Shown: one piece after another, positions 23,199 through 32,057 of the stretch | How the letters are laid out: every line of letters begins with the position of its first letter | How positions within the stretch are numbered: position 1 is the stretch's first letter | Source: JAIRMO01 sp046533115 | GTDB taxonomy: Bacteria; Spirochaetota; Spirochaetia; Treponematales; Breznakiellaceae | Reading direction: 5' to 3' | Assembly (NCBI RefSeq): GCF_046533115.1 | Contig: NZ_JAJQRC010000001.1 | Coordinates: 186,001-250,000 of the forward strand | DNA: 64,000 nt | The notes under the pieces: generated by a model | Told to the model about the DNA's origin: nothing | The model's database searches: none | Seen by the model: the letters and a program-made list of their open reading frames with translations, nothing else | Translations under genes and position numbers: made by a program

Positions 23199-23982
23199 TA
23201 CCGGTGATGTCCAACGAAATATCCGGCTCCTCATTGCTTATGATGGTACGGATTTTTCCGGATGGCAGCGTCAGGGCCGGAGGGAATCGGGGATGGAACA
23301 AAACCGGACGGTCCAGGGAACCATCGAGGATGCCCTGGCAAAGCTGCACAAAAAAGCCACCATCATCACCGGTTCGGGAAGGACCGACGCGGGGGTTCAC
23401 GCCGTGGGGCAGGTGGCCAATTTTTTTACCCCCCTTCGGGGGATGGAGGCCCAACGGTTTGTCCCCGCCCTCAACAGCCTTCTCCCCCGGGATGTACGGA
23501 TCCTGGAGGCCCGGGAAACCCTGGGGGATTTTCATGCCCGTTTTGATACCCGGTCCCGAACCTACCGGTATCAGCTCATCTGCGGCCGTCCCGCCCTTCC
23601 CCATGAGCTCCGGTACGGTCTTCAGCTCTGGCGCCGCCCCCGGCTGGATCTCCTCAATGACTATGCCCGGCTGCTTCATGGGGAAATAGACTGTTCTCTT
23701 TTTACCCCTCCCCAGGACCCCGGTCTTTCCCGGCTGCGGTATATTTTCGGGGCCTTTTTTTTTGTTCAACAGGATACGCTGTTGTTTGAAATTCGGGCCA
23801 ACGCCTTTTTGTGGAAAATGGTCCGTTCCATAGCGGGAACCCTGCTCCACTATGAGGAAAAAAAGCTGCCCCCCGGTGAATTTAAAAAAATTCTGGTTTC
23901 GGGGGTGAGAAAACTCGCCGGTCCCACGCTCCCTCCCCAGGGCTTATTCCTTTGGAAAATCGAATGCCACCGGGACGGATGA
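23191..23982 (+). CDS. truA: tRNA pseudouridine(38-40) synthase
   Basis: Isomerises uridines 38-40 of the tRNA anticodon arm. The 263 residues include LLIAYDGTDFSGWQRQ, the catalytic D66 in GSGRTDAGVHAVGQ, and ANAFLWKMVRSIAGTLL near the C terminus. The start overlaps the DUF2225 stop as ATGACTGA. It is the last gene of the plus-strand operon and is convergent with the methyltransferase gene after only 7 bp. Confidence 0.97.
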   Translation: MTDTGDVQRNIRLLIAYDGTDFSGWQRQGRRESGMEQNRTVQGTIEDALAKLHKKATIITGSGRTDAGVHAVGQVANFFTPLRGMEAQRFVPALNSLLPRDVRILEARETLGDFHARFDTRSRTYRYQLICGRPALPHELRYGLQLWRRPRLDLLNDYARLLHGEIDCSLFTPPQDPGLSRLRYIFGAFFFVQQDTLLFEIRANAFLWKMVRSIAGTLLHYEEKKLPPGEFKKILVSGVRKLAGPTLPPQGLFLWKIECHRDG

Positions 23983-23989
23983 CGGAGGA

Positions 23990-24754
23990 TCACCATTTTT
24001 TGAACCGTGCCACATACATGGGGCCCATGCCCCCCGCAAGATCCGGCAACAGGATCCTTCCGAATTGGGTTTTTTCCCCTTCGGTAAAATCCACCTCATC
24101 CGGCAGAAGGTCATCCCCGTATTTTTTTATTAACCGGGATACCACGCCGTCGTTTTCTTCCGGCGAGAGGGCGCAGGTGGCATATACCAGGGTACCGCCC
24201 CTTTGCAATAACAAAAATGAAGCGGAAAGAAGGGCCCATTGCCGTTTGGCGAGGAACCGGGGTCTCGCGGCGGTCCATTTTTCCAGGGCTTTTTTGTTTT
24301 GAATCACATGCCGTTCACTGGAACAGGGGGCATCCAAGAGGATTCCCCCAAACCGGCCCCATTCGCCTCTTTTTCTTCCCTGAGCGGCGGCGTCAAACCC
24401 GGAGACGATCACCCGGGAACGTTGTTCGGCATCCAGGTACTCATCCAAAACCTTTGCCAGGCGCCTCCTCCTTTCATTGGAAAGTTCGTTGGATAAAAGA
24501 CGCAGCCCCGGGCCCATCACCGAGGCGATCACCAGGCTTTTCCCCCCGGGGGCGGCGCAGGCATCCAGGATGATACCCTCCGGGGGAAGGCGAAGGGACC
24601 GGGCCACCAGTACCGAAGCCCTGTCCAGCATATAGGGGATACGAAGCCCTTCGTCATAGGCTGTCGCGGCCACCGGTTTCAGAAGACTTGCCCGTAACCC
24701 TTCCCAGCGGGAACCGTAAATCCCCTGGTAATAGGTCTCAAATTCGGTATACAT
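23990..24754 (-). CDS. RsmB/NOP2-type RNA m5C methyltransferase
   Basis: A SAM-dependent RNA cytosine-5 methyltransferase of 254 residues. The SAM motif is LDACAAPGGKSLVIA, motif IV is LDAPCSSERHV with its cysteine, and motif VI is YATCALSPEEN with the catalytic cysteine. It lacks the NusB-like N domain of RsmB and any PUA domain, so it is a short form whose target (rRNA or tRNA) cannot be told from sequence. It starts 1 bp after cobS and is probably in the cobamide operon by position only. Confidence 0.88.
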   Translation of the reverse strand: MYTEFETYYQGIYGSRWEGLRASLLKPVAATAYDEGLRIPYMLDRASVLVARSLRLPPEGIILDACAAPGGKSLVIASVMGPGLRLLSNELSNERRRRLAKVLDEYLDAEQRSRVIVSGFDAAAQGRKRGEWGRFGGILLDAPCSSERHVIQNKKALEKWTAARPRFLAKRQWALLSASFLLLQRGGTLVYATCALSPEENDGVVSRLIKKYGDDLLPDEVDFTEGEKTQFGRILLPDLAGGMGPMYVARFKKW

Positions 24755-24755
24755 C

Positions 24756-25577
24756 CTAAATATCCAGGATCGTGAGGAGTCCCAAAGCCCCCCCCAGGTG
24801 GAGGAGTTCCCCTAATTCCACCGCCGCTCCCAGGGTATCCCCGGAGTATCCCCCCAGGTGTTTTTGGTATTGCCGGGCAAGGGCCCAGGAGATCAGGGGA
24901 CTTAACAGGGGAAGACCGAAAAGGGAAAGAGCGGAGAGGGGAGGGGCCTGGACTCCGGAACCGTTAAAAAATCCGTATACTTTTAGTCCTCCATACACCA
25001 GGACGGCCCAGAGGCTAAGACCGATAAGGGCCCCGGTTACTCCCCGCCAGGGTCTGGCGTTTTTTGCCAAGGCTCCCAGTCCGTCAGGTTTCAAGGGTTT
25101 ACTTATTCCCGGGATAAGGGCCGCGCTCAAACGGCCGCTGAAGGGATAAGCGAGAATCGCGGCGGGGAATCGGGGAATCCAGACACAGAGGCGATATAAA
25201 AGATAAATTTTCAAAGTTAGGAGGAAAAAACAGGCAAAAAAACCGTAAACCCCCATCCGGGAATCCTTTAGAATGGCCAGCCGTTTTTCCTGGTCAAAAT
25301 TTCCCAGGAACGCATCGGCGGTATCCGCAAGGCCGTCAAGGTGAAAGAGGTTGAAGCCAAGGTACTGGACCAAAAGGACCAGGATCACCGTGATAAACCC
25401 GGGACCGCCCAGAAAAAAAACCAGAGCGCCCAAGAGGGCGGGGAAGATCCCGATAAGGGGAAGGTAAAAATCAATCCGGGAGGGATCAAAAGAAAAACGA
25501 ACCTTCAGGGGAATCCGGGATGTCAAACTCAGGGTGGAGAAGAACCGGTTCCACATTCTAATAGTTTTCTTCCTCAA
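24756..25577 (-). CDS. cobS: adenosylcobinamide-GDP ribazoletransferase
   Basis: Joins alpha-ribazole (or its phosphate) to adenosylcobinamide-GDP at the membrane, the last step in building the cobamide lower loop. The 273-residue protein is strongly hydrophobic, with the conserved NLFHLDGLADTADAFLGN segment containing the Mg-binding acidic motif and the KDSRMGVYG stretch. It overlaps cobT by 20 bp. Neither cobU nor cobC is in this window, so the pathway is completed elsewhere. Confidence 0.95.
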   Translation of the reverse strand: MRKKTIRMWNRFFSTLSLTSRIPLKVRFSFDPSRIDFYLPLIGIFPALLGALVFFLGGPGFITVILVLLVQYLGFNLFHLDGLADTADAFLGNFDQEKRLAILKDSRMGVYGFFACFFLLTLKIYLLYRLCVWIPRFPAAILAYPFSGRLSAALIPGISKPLKPDGLGALAKNARPWRGVTGALIGLSLWAVLVYGGLKVYGFFNGSGVQAPPLSALSLFGLPLLSPLISWALARQYQKHLGGYSGDTLGAAVELGELLHLGGALGLLTILDI

Positions 25578-26622
25578 CGCCGCTGGTACTTACTCCCGCT
25601 TCGGAAAAAGAGGACATCTCCCGGGAGAACCGAACCCCCAACTCTATGATAAAACCCCCGATAACCGCCCCGGTACCTTCCCCCAAGCGCATATCCAGGG
25701 AAACAATGGGATCCAAGCCCAGGGCATTCAGGACCGGCTTATGGCCCGTAACCTTGGAAAGATGGCCGGCAAACAGGTAATTAATGACCGTTTGGTCAAT
25801 CATAAAGGCCATGTAGGCCGCGGCCGTTACGGGAAAGCCGTCCAAGACACAACCGATTCCCCGGTCCTTAAGTCCCAGGATAAAACCGGTCATCATGGCC
25901 AAATCAGGGGACCCCACCTGTTCCAGGATGCCTTCCCCGGTTTTAGCGGGTTTCCGCAGGGCCACCCCCTTTTTTACGATTTCCCGTTTATGCTCCAGCA
26001 TTTTTTCATCGATCCCCGTCCCCCGGTCAATCATCTCTTCCGGGGAAAAACCCGCAGCCACGAGGAGTGCCGCCGCGGTAGCCGTATTTCCGATTCCCAT
26101 GTCGCCGATGGCGGTGAGATCATATCCCCGTTCCCCGGCATCACGGGCCAAATTTTTCCCCGCTTCCAGGGAATTTTCCAATTCCTTCCCGGTCATGGCC
26201 GGTCCGGTCATAAAATTGCCGCTTCCCCGGCTGATTTTCGTCCGGATAAAACGGCTTTTTGGTTTGAGTTCCCCATCCTCCGGAAAATCTCCGGCCACAC
26301 CGGCATCTACCGCGGTAAGTTCCCATCCGGTTCCCTGTGCCAGGGCATTGATCGCCGCCCCGCCGGAAAGAAAATTCAGGACCATCTGCCAAGTGACCTC
26401 CCGGGGATAAAGGGATACCCCTTCCTGGACCACGCCGTGATCTCCGGCAAATACATAGATCCCCTTTTTTTCAAGTTTGGGGGGAACGAGGTTTTGAATT
26501 TTTGCCATTTTCATCGCATAAATTTCCAGCTTCCCCAAACTTCCCCGGGGCTTGGTAAGATTATCCAAAAAGGCCGACATGGTCTTTTCAATGGCCGTAT
26601 ATCCATCTTCTAAATTTTTCAT
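25558..26622 (-). CDS. cobT: nicotinate-nucleotide-dimethylbenzimidazole phosphoribosyltransferase
   Basis: Activates the cobamide lower-ligand base to the alpha-ribotide. The 354 residues carry the N-terminal TKPRGSLGKLE, then FAGDHGVVQEGVSLYPREVT, GDMGIGNTATAAAL, and the catalytic-region RLGEGTGAVIGGF at the C terminus. The gene precedes and overlaps cobS and follows the CbiR-like gene by 61 bp, a gap that contains a hairpin (26644-26678). Its base preference would decide which cobamide the cell makes. Confidence 0.96.
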   Translation of the reverse strand: MKNLEDGYTAIEKTMSAFLDNLTKPRGSLGKLEIYAMKMAKIQNLVPPKLEKKGIYVFAGDHGVVQEGVSLYPREVTWQMVLNFLSGGAAINALAQGTGWELTAVDAGVAGDFPEDGELKPKSRFIRTKISRGSGNFMTGPAMTGKELENSLEAGKNLARDAGERGYDLTAIGDMGIGNTATAAALLVAAGFSPEEMIDRGTGIDEKMLEHKREIVKKGVALRKPAKTGEGILEQVGSPDLAMMTGFILGLKDRGIGCVLDGFPVTAAAYMAFMIDQTVINYLFAGHLSKVTGHKPVLNALGLDPIVSLDMRLGEGTGAVIGGFIIELGVRFSREMSSFSEAGVSTSGVEEENY

Positions 26623-26643
26623 GATTCCACTCCTTTGTAAGAC

Positions 26644-26678
26644 GAGGCTACTTTAAAACTGAAGTTTTTGGAAGCCTC
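26644..26678. repeat. dispersed hairpin, ACTGAAGT type, in the cobamide operon
   Basis: GAGGCT (26644-26649) pairs with AGCCTC (26673-26678), and AAAACT (26655-26660) with AGTTTT (26663-26668). It lies between the CbiR-like gene and cobT, so it would be transcribed within the operon. Confidence 0.65.
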
Positions 26679-26683
26679 TCTAA

Positions 26684-27412
26684 TTACGGAATAAGGTCAA
26701 ACTCCTTCAAGACGTCTATGCTTCGGGAAATTTCATCCCAGGAAAAAAGTTCCAGGTTGATCACCCCCGGAAATCCCCGAAGCCGGGGAAGCAGTTCCTT
26801 AAGCCAGCCGTTTCCTGCATCCAGGGGACGGTGATCCGCAAGCCTTCCGTCCCGGCCCGCTTTTTCCGGATCCAGGTCGTGGAGGTGTATTTCCCCCAGA
26901 CGGTTTTGATAAACCGTAAAAAAAGCCGCAGGGTTTTTCCCTTCCAGAAGCAGATGGCCCGTATCCATACAGAGCCCCGTATCCTGGGGAAGCCGGCGGA
27001 GGAGGGTTTCTTGCCTGCCGGGAAGGGTATTTTCAATCAGGAAAGGGTTTCCCCCGAAAACAGTTTTATCCCCCTTGCCGTATTTCTCTGCCCAGAACGA
27101 CAGAAGCCTCTCCTGGGTTTCGGCCGCCTCCGGCGGGTAAGGATGGACAATAAAATACCGGGCCAGGGGAAGGAACCTTTCGATAAGCTCCCCGTGTTCC
27201 GGTTTTACCTGGTCCGGAAGGTGGACCGTATAGGTAAAACGCCGTCCATGTGCTACGATGATCTTCCATTCGGTATCCAACAGGGCTTTTATTTCCCCGT
27301 CGTATAAAAAAAACAGCAGTTCGACGCCGGTTATTTCGGGTTTATCCGCTAAAAAGACAAGATTTTCCCCATACGTACCGGGAATTACCCAGGAGGGAAC
27401 GGATAAGTCCAT
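26684..27412 (-). CDS. AP-endonuclease-2-fold TIM barrel, CbiR-type cobamide hydrolase candidate
   Basis: A 242-residue TIM-barrel protein of the sugar-phosphate isomerase/AP endonuclease 2 superfamily. Likely metal ligands are the Glu in LIENTL, the Asp and His in CMDTGHLL, the His pair in EIHLHDLD and the Glu in NLELFSWDE. The superfamily includes CbiR, the Akkermansia enzyme that cleaves the nucleotide loop of imported cobamides so that cobT and cobS can rebuild it with another base. Here it sits directly upstream of cobT and cobS, after a DtxR-type regulator. The fold is seen, and the CbiR function is inferred from context. A plain sugar isomerase is the alternative. Confidence 0.65.
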   Translation of the reverse strand: MDLSVPSWVIPGTYGENLVFLADKPEITGVELLFFLYDGEIKALLDTEWKIIVAHGRRFTYTVHLPDQVKPEHGELIERFLPLARYFIVHPYPPEAAETQERLLSFWAEKYGKGDKTVFGGNPFLIENTLPGRQETLLRRLPQDTGLCMDTGHLLLEGKNPAAFFTVYQNRLGEIHLHDLDPEKAGRDGRLADHRPLDAGNGWLKELLPRLRGFPGVINLELFSWDEISRSIDVLKEFDLIP

Positions 27413-27428
27413 CAGACTGTCTTGAAAA

Positions 27429-27806
27429 TCATCGGAGTTCAGCCTTTTTTTGGTTTTTGGCGAGGAGCTTCAATTTTTTTATCGTTTCGTCCGAAAGAAC
27501 ATGCTCCATTTTACAGGCATCCTGTTCCGCGGTTACCGGATTTACGCCGGCGATATCCCGAAGAAAGGCGGTAAGAAAATGATGCCGTTCCCGGATATCC
27601 GCGGCATGGGCAATACCCTTAGGGGTAAGGGCCACATTACTGTACCGTTCATGTTCCAATAACCCTTGTTCTTCCAGGGTCTTTAAAGCGGTCAGTACCG
27701 AAGGTTTTGAAACCTTCAGGCGGGCCGCGATATCCGTCACCCGGACCTCCCCTTCATCGGCAAGGAAACTCACCATTTCAAGATAATCTTCTAAAGATTG
27801 GGTCAT
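27429..27806 (-). CDS. DtxR/MntR-family metal-dependent regulator
   Basis: A 125-residue winged-helix regulator with the helix-turn-helix VTDIAARLKVSKPSVLTALKTL. Metal ligand positions known from MntR/DtxR are visible: D7 and E10 (SLEDYLEMV), the His pair in RERHHFL, and Cys-x-x-Glu-His in ACKMEHVLS. The cysteine at that position is as in DtxR/IdeR-type iron sensors. There is no C-terminal SH3 domain. It begins the cobamide operon, 16 bp ahead of the CbiR-like gene. The operon position raises the possibility of regulation by cobalt or another transition metal. A TTGACA -35 lies at 27844-27839, but the start is close to or at the 5' end of the mRNA. Confidence 0.85.
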   Translation of the reverse strand: MTQSLEDYLEMVSFLADEGEVRVTDIAARLKVSKPSVLTALKTLEEQGLLEHERYSNVALTPKGIAHAADIRERHHFLTAFLRDIAGVNPVTAEQDACKMEHVLSDETIKKLKLLAKNQKKAELR

Positions 27807-28088
27807 ATTATCTATATTTTGGGCGATTTATCCGTACTTGTCAACGCCCCGCATTGTCGCTATCAAGGCGTCATGGAAATGTCCCCGGTACCCGCCCCTG
27901 GGCTCCGCATAATGCCATTTCATCCCTGCCGGTTTCAAAATACGCACGGTTTTAAAAATATGCCTAATAAAATACTTTAATATGTATGATATTATGAATA
28001 AAACTAGCAATAAATCTACCAGATATATAATAATGTATACATCATCATGTATTTTATTAACAACTGATACCGATCTCGCCGCCTTATT
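27807..28088. other. 282-bp non-coding gap upstream of the cobamide operon
   Basis: Half of it (27960-28060) is very AT-rich. On the minus strand, the part at 27845-27945 has a foldable stretch in which GAAATG pairs with CATTTC around a GC-rich interior. I looked for cobalamin-riboswitch landmarks (the conserved B12 box and GCCACTG) and did not find them. No gene seen. Confidence 0.5.
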
Positions 28089-30065
28089 TTATAGTAAGCT
28101 GACAGGATCCACATCCACTTCCACATAAACGCCGGTATCCCGGCCTTTTTTATACTCCTCCAGGATGGTCCCGGCGGCACGGTGAAGGCCCCCCATGGAA
28201 GATCCCCGGAGGAGGAGCTGCCGCCGGTAATTGCCCGCGATGATCCCGATAGGACATTCTGCGGGGCCCAAAAAATCCGCTTCCGGGGGTAAGTGGCGGC
28301 GGGCGATGGCGGCCATCCGTTCTACGGCCCTATCCGCCCGGGCCGCTTCCCGGGCCCGGGCGGTAAACCGGATCAGCCGGGTATAGGGGGGAAAGTTCAG
28401 GGCCTCCCGCTGGGCAAGTTCAGCCTTATAAAACCCCTTGATATCCAGGGCGCAGGCCCGGGTAATGGCCGCCTCCCGGGGCCGCAGGGTCTGGACTATC
28501 ACCTTGCCGTCGGGAAAATAACGCCCCGCCCGGCCCGCTACCTGAACGATCAGGGAAAAGGTCCGTTCCGCGGCTCTAAAGTCCGGGAGATGGAGCCCGG
28601 TATCCGCCAGGACCACCCCCACCAGGCGTACCCCGGGAAAGTTTAAACCCTTGGCCACCATCTGGGTCCCCAGGAGCAGATCAATACCTCCGGCTTTAAA
28701 GAGTTCCAAGGTTTCCCGGAGGCTTCCCTTTTTCCCCGAGGTATCCGCGTCTATTCTGCGGATCCTCAGGTCCGGAAAGGTCCGGCGGACCTCCTCTTCG
28801 ATCAGCTCGGTCCCGAATCCGGTAAACCCCGCTTCCAGGGAACCGCATTGGGGGCAGCTCCCCGGGGGGCTCACCGAATAGCCGCAATAATGACAGATCG
28901 CCCGGCCCCGGCTTTTATGGTAGGTTAAGGACACCGAACAGTTACGGCAGGTCAGTTCATACCCGCAGTTTCGGCAGTGGTAAAAATAAGCGAATCCCCG
29001 GCGGTTAAGAAAGAGGATGGTTTGTCTTCCCAAAAGCGCGGTTTTATGGATCTCCCTTTTTAATTCTTCCGTAAGGCACCCTTCGGTATGCTCCAGGCTG
29101 ACCGGTACAATCTCCGGGGCGGCGCCGCCGGAGAGCCGCCGGGTCAGGTCAAAGCGCCGGATGACGCCGTCTTCCATGAGTTTCCAGGCCTCCGCCGATG
29201 GGGTGGCGGATCCCATGACCAGCTTGGCGCCGGAAAGGGCGCCGCGGCGCATCGCCACCTGCCGGGCATGGTAACGGGGGGTGTTTCCGGATTTATAGGA
29301 ACCGTCATGTTCCTCGTCAATGATAATGAGCCCCAGGTCCCGTACCGGGGCAAAAACCGCGCTCCGGGGTCCCACCACGATCCGTACTGCTCCCTTACGG
29401 ATCCGTACCCATTCGGTAAGCCGGGCGCTGGGACTCATCCCGGAATGGATGGTGGACGCCAGGGAACCAAAACGCCGGCCTATGGCCTCCGCGGTCTGGT
29501 GGGTCAGGGATATTTCCGGAACCAGGTAAATCACCGACTTACCCTTATTAAGCAGGGACTCCGCGGCCCGGAGGAATACTTCGGTTTTTCCCGAACCGGT
29601 TATCCCGTAAAGATAAAAGAGGGCAGGGGAGGACCCCGCTGTTTCGGCGAGGATCCCCTCCAGGGCCTGCTCCTGTTCTTCCGACGGCTCAAGAATTTTT
29701 TCGGCGATGGGATCATCCGGAAAGGAAACATATTCTCCGGTCCGTCTTCCCGAGGGGATCATCGCCGACAGGGCTTCCCCCATACCGCAGAGGTAATACC
29801 CCGCCACCCATCGGGCAAGGTTGATATCATCCCCGTCAAAAACAGCTTCCCCATCCACCACCCGGCGGATGGGTTTGAGGGCTTCTTCCCCGATTTCCGG
29901 GGGCAGCTCCGTCTTTTCCCCGATAATATATCCCAGCCGTTCCCGCTTCCCCAGGGGGGTCATGGCCCGTTTACCGATGCTGGCTTCGCCCTTGGCATCG
30001 GTGAGATAGGTAAAAACCTCGTTTTCCCGGAGGGGAATATCAAAAACCAGATCAAAATAGGCCAT
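28089..30065 (-). CDS. priA: primosomal helicase PriA
   Basis: Restarts stalled replication forks by loading the primosome. The start at 30065 gives MAYFDLVFDIPL and 658 residues, directly after the uracil-DNA glycosylase stop. A start 33 bp earlier would overlap that gene. Helicase motifs are Walker A GITGSGKTEVF, DEEHDGSYK, and the C-terminal GTQMVAKGLNFPGV. Two zinc sites are visible as CRNCGYELTCRNC and CHYCGYSVSPPGSCPQC. It is shorter than E. coli PriA (732), mostly in the N-terminal part. Confidence 0.96.
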   Translation of the reverse strand: MAYFDLVFDIPLRENEVFTYLTDAKGEASIGKRAMTPLGKRERLGYIIGEKTELPPEIGEEALKPIRRVVDGEAVFDGDDINLARWVAGYYLCGMGEALSAMIPSGRRTGEYVSFPDDPIAEKILEPSEEQEQALEGILAETAGSSPALFYLYGITGSGKTEVFLRAAESLLNKGKSVIYLVPEISLTHQTAEAIGRRFGSLASTIHSGMSPSARLTEWVRIRKGAVRIVVGPRSAVFAPVRDLGLIIIDEEHDGSYKSGNTPRYHARQVAMRRGALSGAKLVMGSATPSAEAWKLMEDGVIRRFDLTRRLSGGAAPEIVPVSLEHTEGCLTEELKREIHKTALLGRQTILFLNRRGFAYFYHCRNCGYELTCRNCSVSLTYHKSRGRAICHYCGYSVSPPGSCPQCGSLEAGFTGFGTELIEEEVRRTFPDLRIRRIDADTSGKKGSLRETLELFKAGGIDLLLGTQMVAKGLNFPGVRLVGVVLADTGLHLPDFRAAERTFSLIVQVAGRAGRYFPDGKVIVQTLRPREAAITRACALDIKGFYKAELAQREALNFPPYTRLIRFTARAREAARADRAVERMAAIARRHLPPEADFLGPAECPIGIIAGNYRRQLLLRGSSMGGLHRAAGTILEEYKKGRDTGVYVEVDVDPVSLL

Positions 30066-30066
30066 C

Positions 30067-30831
30067 CTAGGGCGTTCCCCCGGCGGCTTCTCCGGCATAG
30101 GTTTGATCCAGTTCAGAGAGCTTTACCCTCAGGAGCTTAAGGTCCTCCCAGGCCGGGCGTTTTTTGGATTCGTCCCGGAGGAGGGCGCTGGGATGGTATG
30201 TGGGGAGCAGGGGTATCCCCTTATATTCGGTAAAACGGCCCCGGAGGCTTCCCAGGGATGCCGCGGTTTCCAACAGAGCCTGGGCGGCGATCCTTCCGGC
30301 GCTGAGGATTACCCGGGGTTTTAAGATGGCGATTTGCCGGGCCAAGAAGGGACCGCAGGCCGCGGCCTCCTCCGGCAGGGGCTCCCGGTTATTCGGGGAA
30401 CGGCATTTGACCACATTGGCAATAAAACAGTTTTTATCCCGAAAAAGGCCTATGGAGGCGAGCATCCGGTCCAAAAGCTGTCCCGCCTTCCCCACAAAGG
30501 GCCTGCCCGTAAGATCCTCATCCGCCCCGGGACCTTCTCCTACCACCAGCACCAGGGGCTGGCTTACCCCTTCCCCGGGAACCGCCTGGGACCGATCCCG
30601 GTGGAGGGAACAGGCGGTACAAAGCCGGATCAGGCCGGCCACGGTCTCCAGGGTATCCGCTTCCGCCAGGAACCCATTCAGGTAGGGCGCTTCCGGATCC
30701 CCGGAGGAAGCCGGAGCCGCATCATCGGAAAATTGATAGGCCTCCCGGAACCGTTTGTAACCGTCCCGTAGGCGGTCATCGGTAATATCGAGAAAGAGGG
30801 CGAGCTTTTTTTTTTCTTCGGCGGTCATCAT
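30067..30831 (-). CDS. family-4 uracil-DNA glycosylase (4Fe-4S)
   Basis: Removes uracil from DNA in base excision repair. The 254-residue protein has the family-4 active-site segment GEGPGADEDLTGRPFVGKAGQLLD, ANVVKCRSPNNREPLP, and the C-terminal LPTYHPSALLR. Four cysteines expected to hold a 4Fe-4S cluster are in RLCTACSLHR, VVKCR and ACGPFL. About 80 N-terminal residues precede the catalytic core. It is followed at once by priA, forming a small DNA-repair/replication operon. Confidence 0.93.
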   Translation of the reverse strand: MMTAEEKKKLALFLDITDDRLRDGYKRFREAYQFSDDAAPASSGDPEAPYLNGFLAEADTLETVAGLIRLCTACSLHRDRSQAVPGEGVSQPLVLVVGEGPGADEDLTGRPFVGKAGQLLDRMLASIGLFRDKNCFIANVVKCRSPNNREPLPEEAAACGPFLARQIAILKPRVILSAGRIAAQALLETAASLGSLRGRFTEYKGIPLLPTYHPSALLRDESKKRPAWEDLKLLRVKLSELDQTYAGEAAGGTP

Positions 30832-30923
30832 ATCCTTATATTCGTTATAACCCGGATATGGTTTATGATCAATTGTGGTAGCAATTTTTATACTCCTATA
30901 ATATTATGAAACGAACACTGAGC

Positions 30924-30951
30924 CTTTCCTAAAACGTTAGTTTGGGGAAAG
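30924..30951. repeat. dispersed hairpin in a divergent promoter region
   Basis: CTTTCC (30924-30929) pairs with GGAAAG (30946-30951), and AAAC (30932-30935) with GTTT (30940-30943). The CTTTCC...GGAAAG outer arms resemble those at 54482-54509. Confidence 0.5.
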
Positions 30952-30984
30952 CGCCGGTTCCAAGAATTGAAAGAGGAGGCTTAT

Positions 30985-32046
30985 ATGCAAGGAACCATGA
31001 AAGGGGCATTTCTTCCCGGAAACAGTACCGCGGTCCTTAAAGATTATCCCATCCCCACCCCGGGATGGGGACAGGTATTGGTTAAGACCAAGGCGTCCAC
31101 CATTTGCGGCAGTGATATCCGCGCCATTTACCGGGAACACCTGGGAAAGGGTCCCGAAGGGTACCAGGGGGTTATCGCGGGTCATGAACCCAGCGGTCAG
31201 GTGGTAGAGGAAGGTCCGGGGATCCGGCGGTTTAAAAAAGGTTCCCGGGTGGTGGTGTACCATATCTCAGGATGCGGGGTCTGCCATGATTGCCGTATGG
31301 GGTACATGATATCCTGTTCCTCCCCCTTCCGGGCCGCCTACGGCTGGCAGCGGGACGGGGGTATGGCGGAATACATCCTCTGCGATGAAAAGGACCTGGT
31401 GGAGCTCCCCGATGAATTGACCTATGCCGACGGCGCCCAGGTTGCCTGTGGATTCGGTACGGTATATGAGGCCATACAAAAAGTAGGGGTCAGCGGAAAC
31501 GATTCGGTCCTGGTGGTGGGCCTTGGTCCCGTGGGTCTGGCCACCCTCATGCTCTGCCGGGCTATAGGGGCCCAGCGTCTTTATGGTATTGAGGGGAACC
31601 CCCTCAGGATAGAACTGGCCAAAAAACTCAATTTGGCGGATAAGGTGCTTACCCCGGCGGAAACCAACGTGGAGGAGATTCAAAGCCTTACCGGGGGACA
31701 TGGGGTGGAACGGGCCTTTGACTGTTCCGCCAATGACGCAGGCAGGGCCACGGCCATCCGCGCCGCCCGGCAGTGGGGAAAAATCGCCTTTGTCGGTGAA
31801 GGGGGGACCGTTCACTTTAACCCCAGCCCGGACATCATCCACCCCCAAAAAACCATATACGGCAGCTGGGTAACCAGTATCTGGCTCATGGAAAACCTCG
31901 TGGAGGAACTGGTCCGGTGGAAAATCCACCCCGAAGACCTCATCACCCACCGATTCCCCCTGGAAAAGGCGGCCGATGCCTACAAACTTATGGCGGAGGG
32001 TAACTGCGGTAAGGTCGCCGTATGTTTCGATGAGGAATTGAAATAG
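30985..32046 (+). CDS. zinc-dependent medium-chain dehydrogenase
   Basis: A 353-residue MDR-family alcohol/polyol dehydrogenase. The catalytic zinc region is TICGSDIRAIY with GHEPSGQV, the structural zinc site is the four-cysteine GCGVCHDCRMGYMISC, and the Rossmann motif is VVGLGPVGLATL. The ATG at 30985 has a strong GAGGAGG site. A TTG 18 bp earlier is less likely. It is a single gene, divergent from the glycosylase and convergent with the NrdG-like gene. The substrate cannot be told: threonine and sorbitol dehydrogenases share this build. Confidence 0.88.
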   Translation: MQGTMKGAFLPGNSTAVLKDYPIPTPGWGQVLVKTKASTICGSDIRAIYREHLGKGPEGYQGVIAGHEPSGQVVEEGPGIRRFKKGSRVVVYHISGCGVCHDCRMGYMISCSSPFRAAYGWQRDGGMAEYILCDEKDLVELPDELTYADGAQVACGFGTVYEAIQKVGVSGNDSVLVVGLGPVGLATLMLCRAIGAQRLYGIEGNPLRIELAKKLNLADKVLTPAETNVEEIQSLTGGHGVERAFDCSANDAGRATAIRAARQWGKIAFVGEGGTVHFNPSPDIIHPQKTIYGSWVTSIWLMENLVEELVRWKIHPEDLITHRFPLEKAADAYKLMAEGNCGKVAVCFDEELK

Positions 32047-32057
32047 TCCGGTTCCCC

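Noticed and set aside
27807..28088. cobalamin riboswitch ahead of the cobamide operon
   Set aside because: I looked on the minus strand for the B12 box and GCCACTG and found neither.
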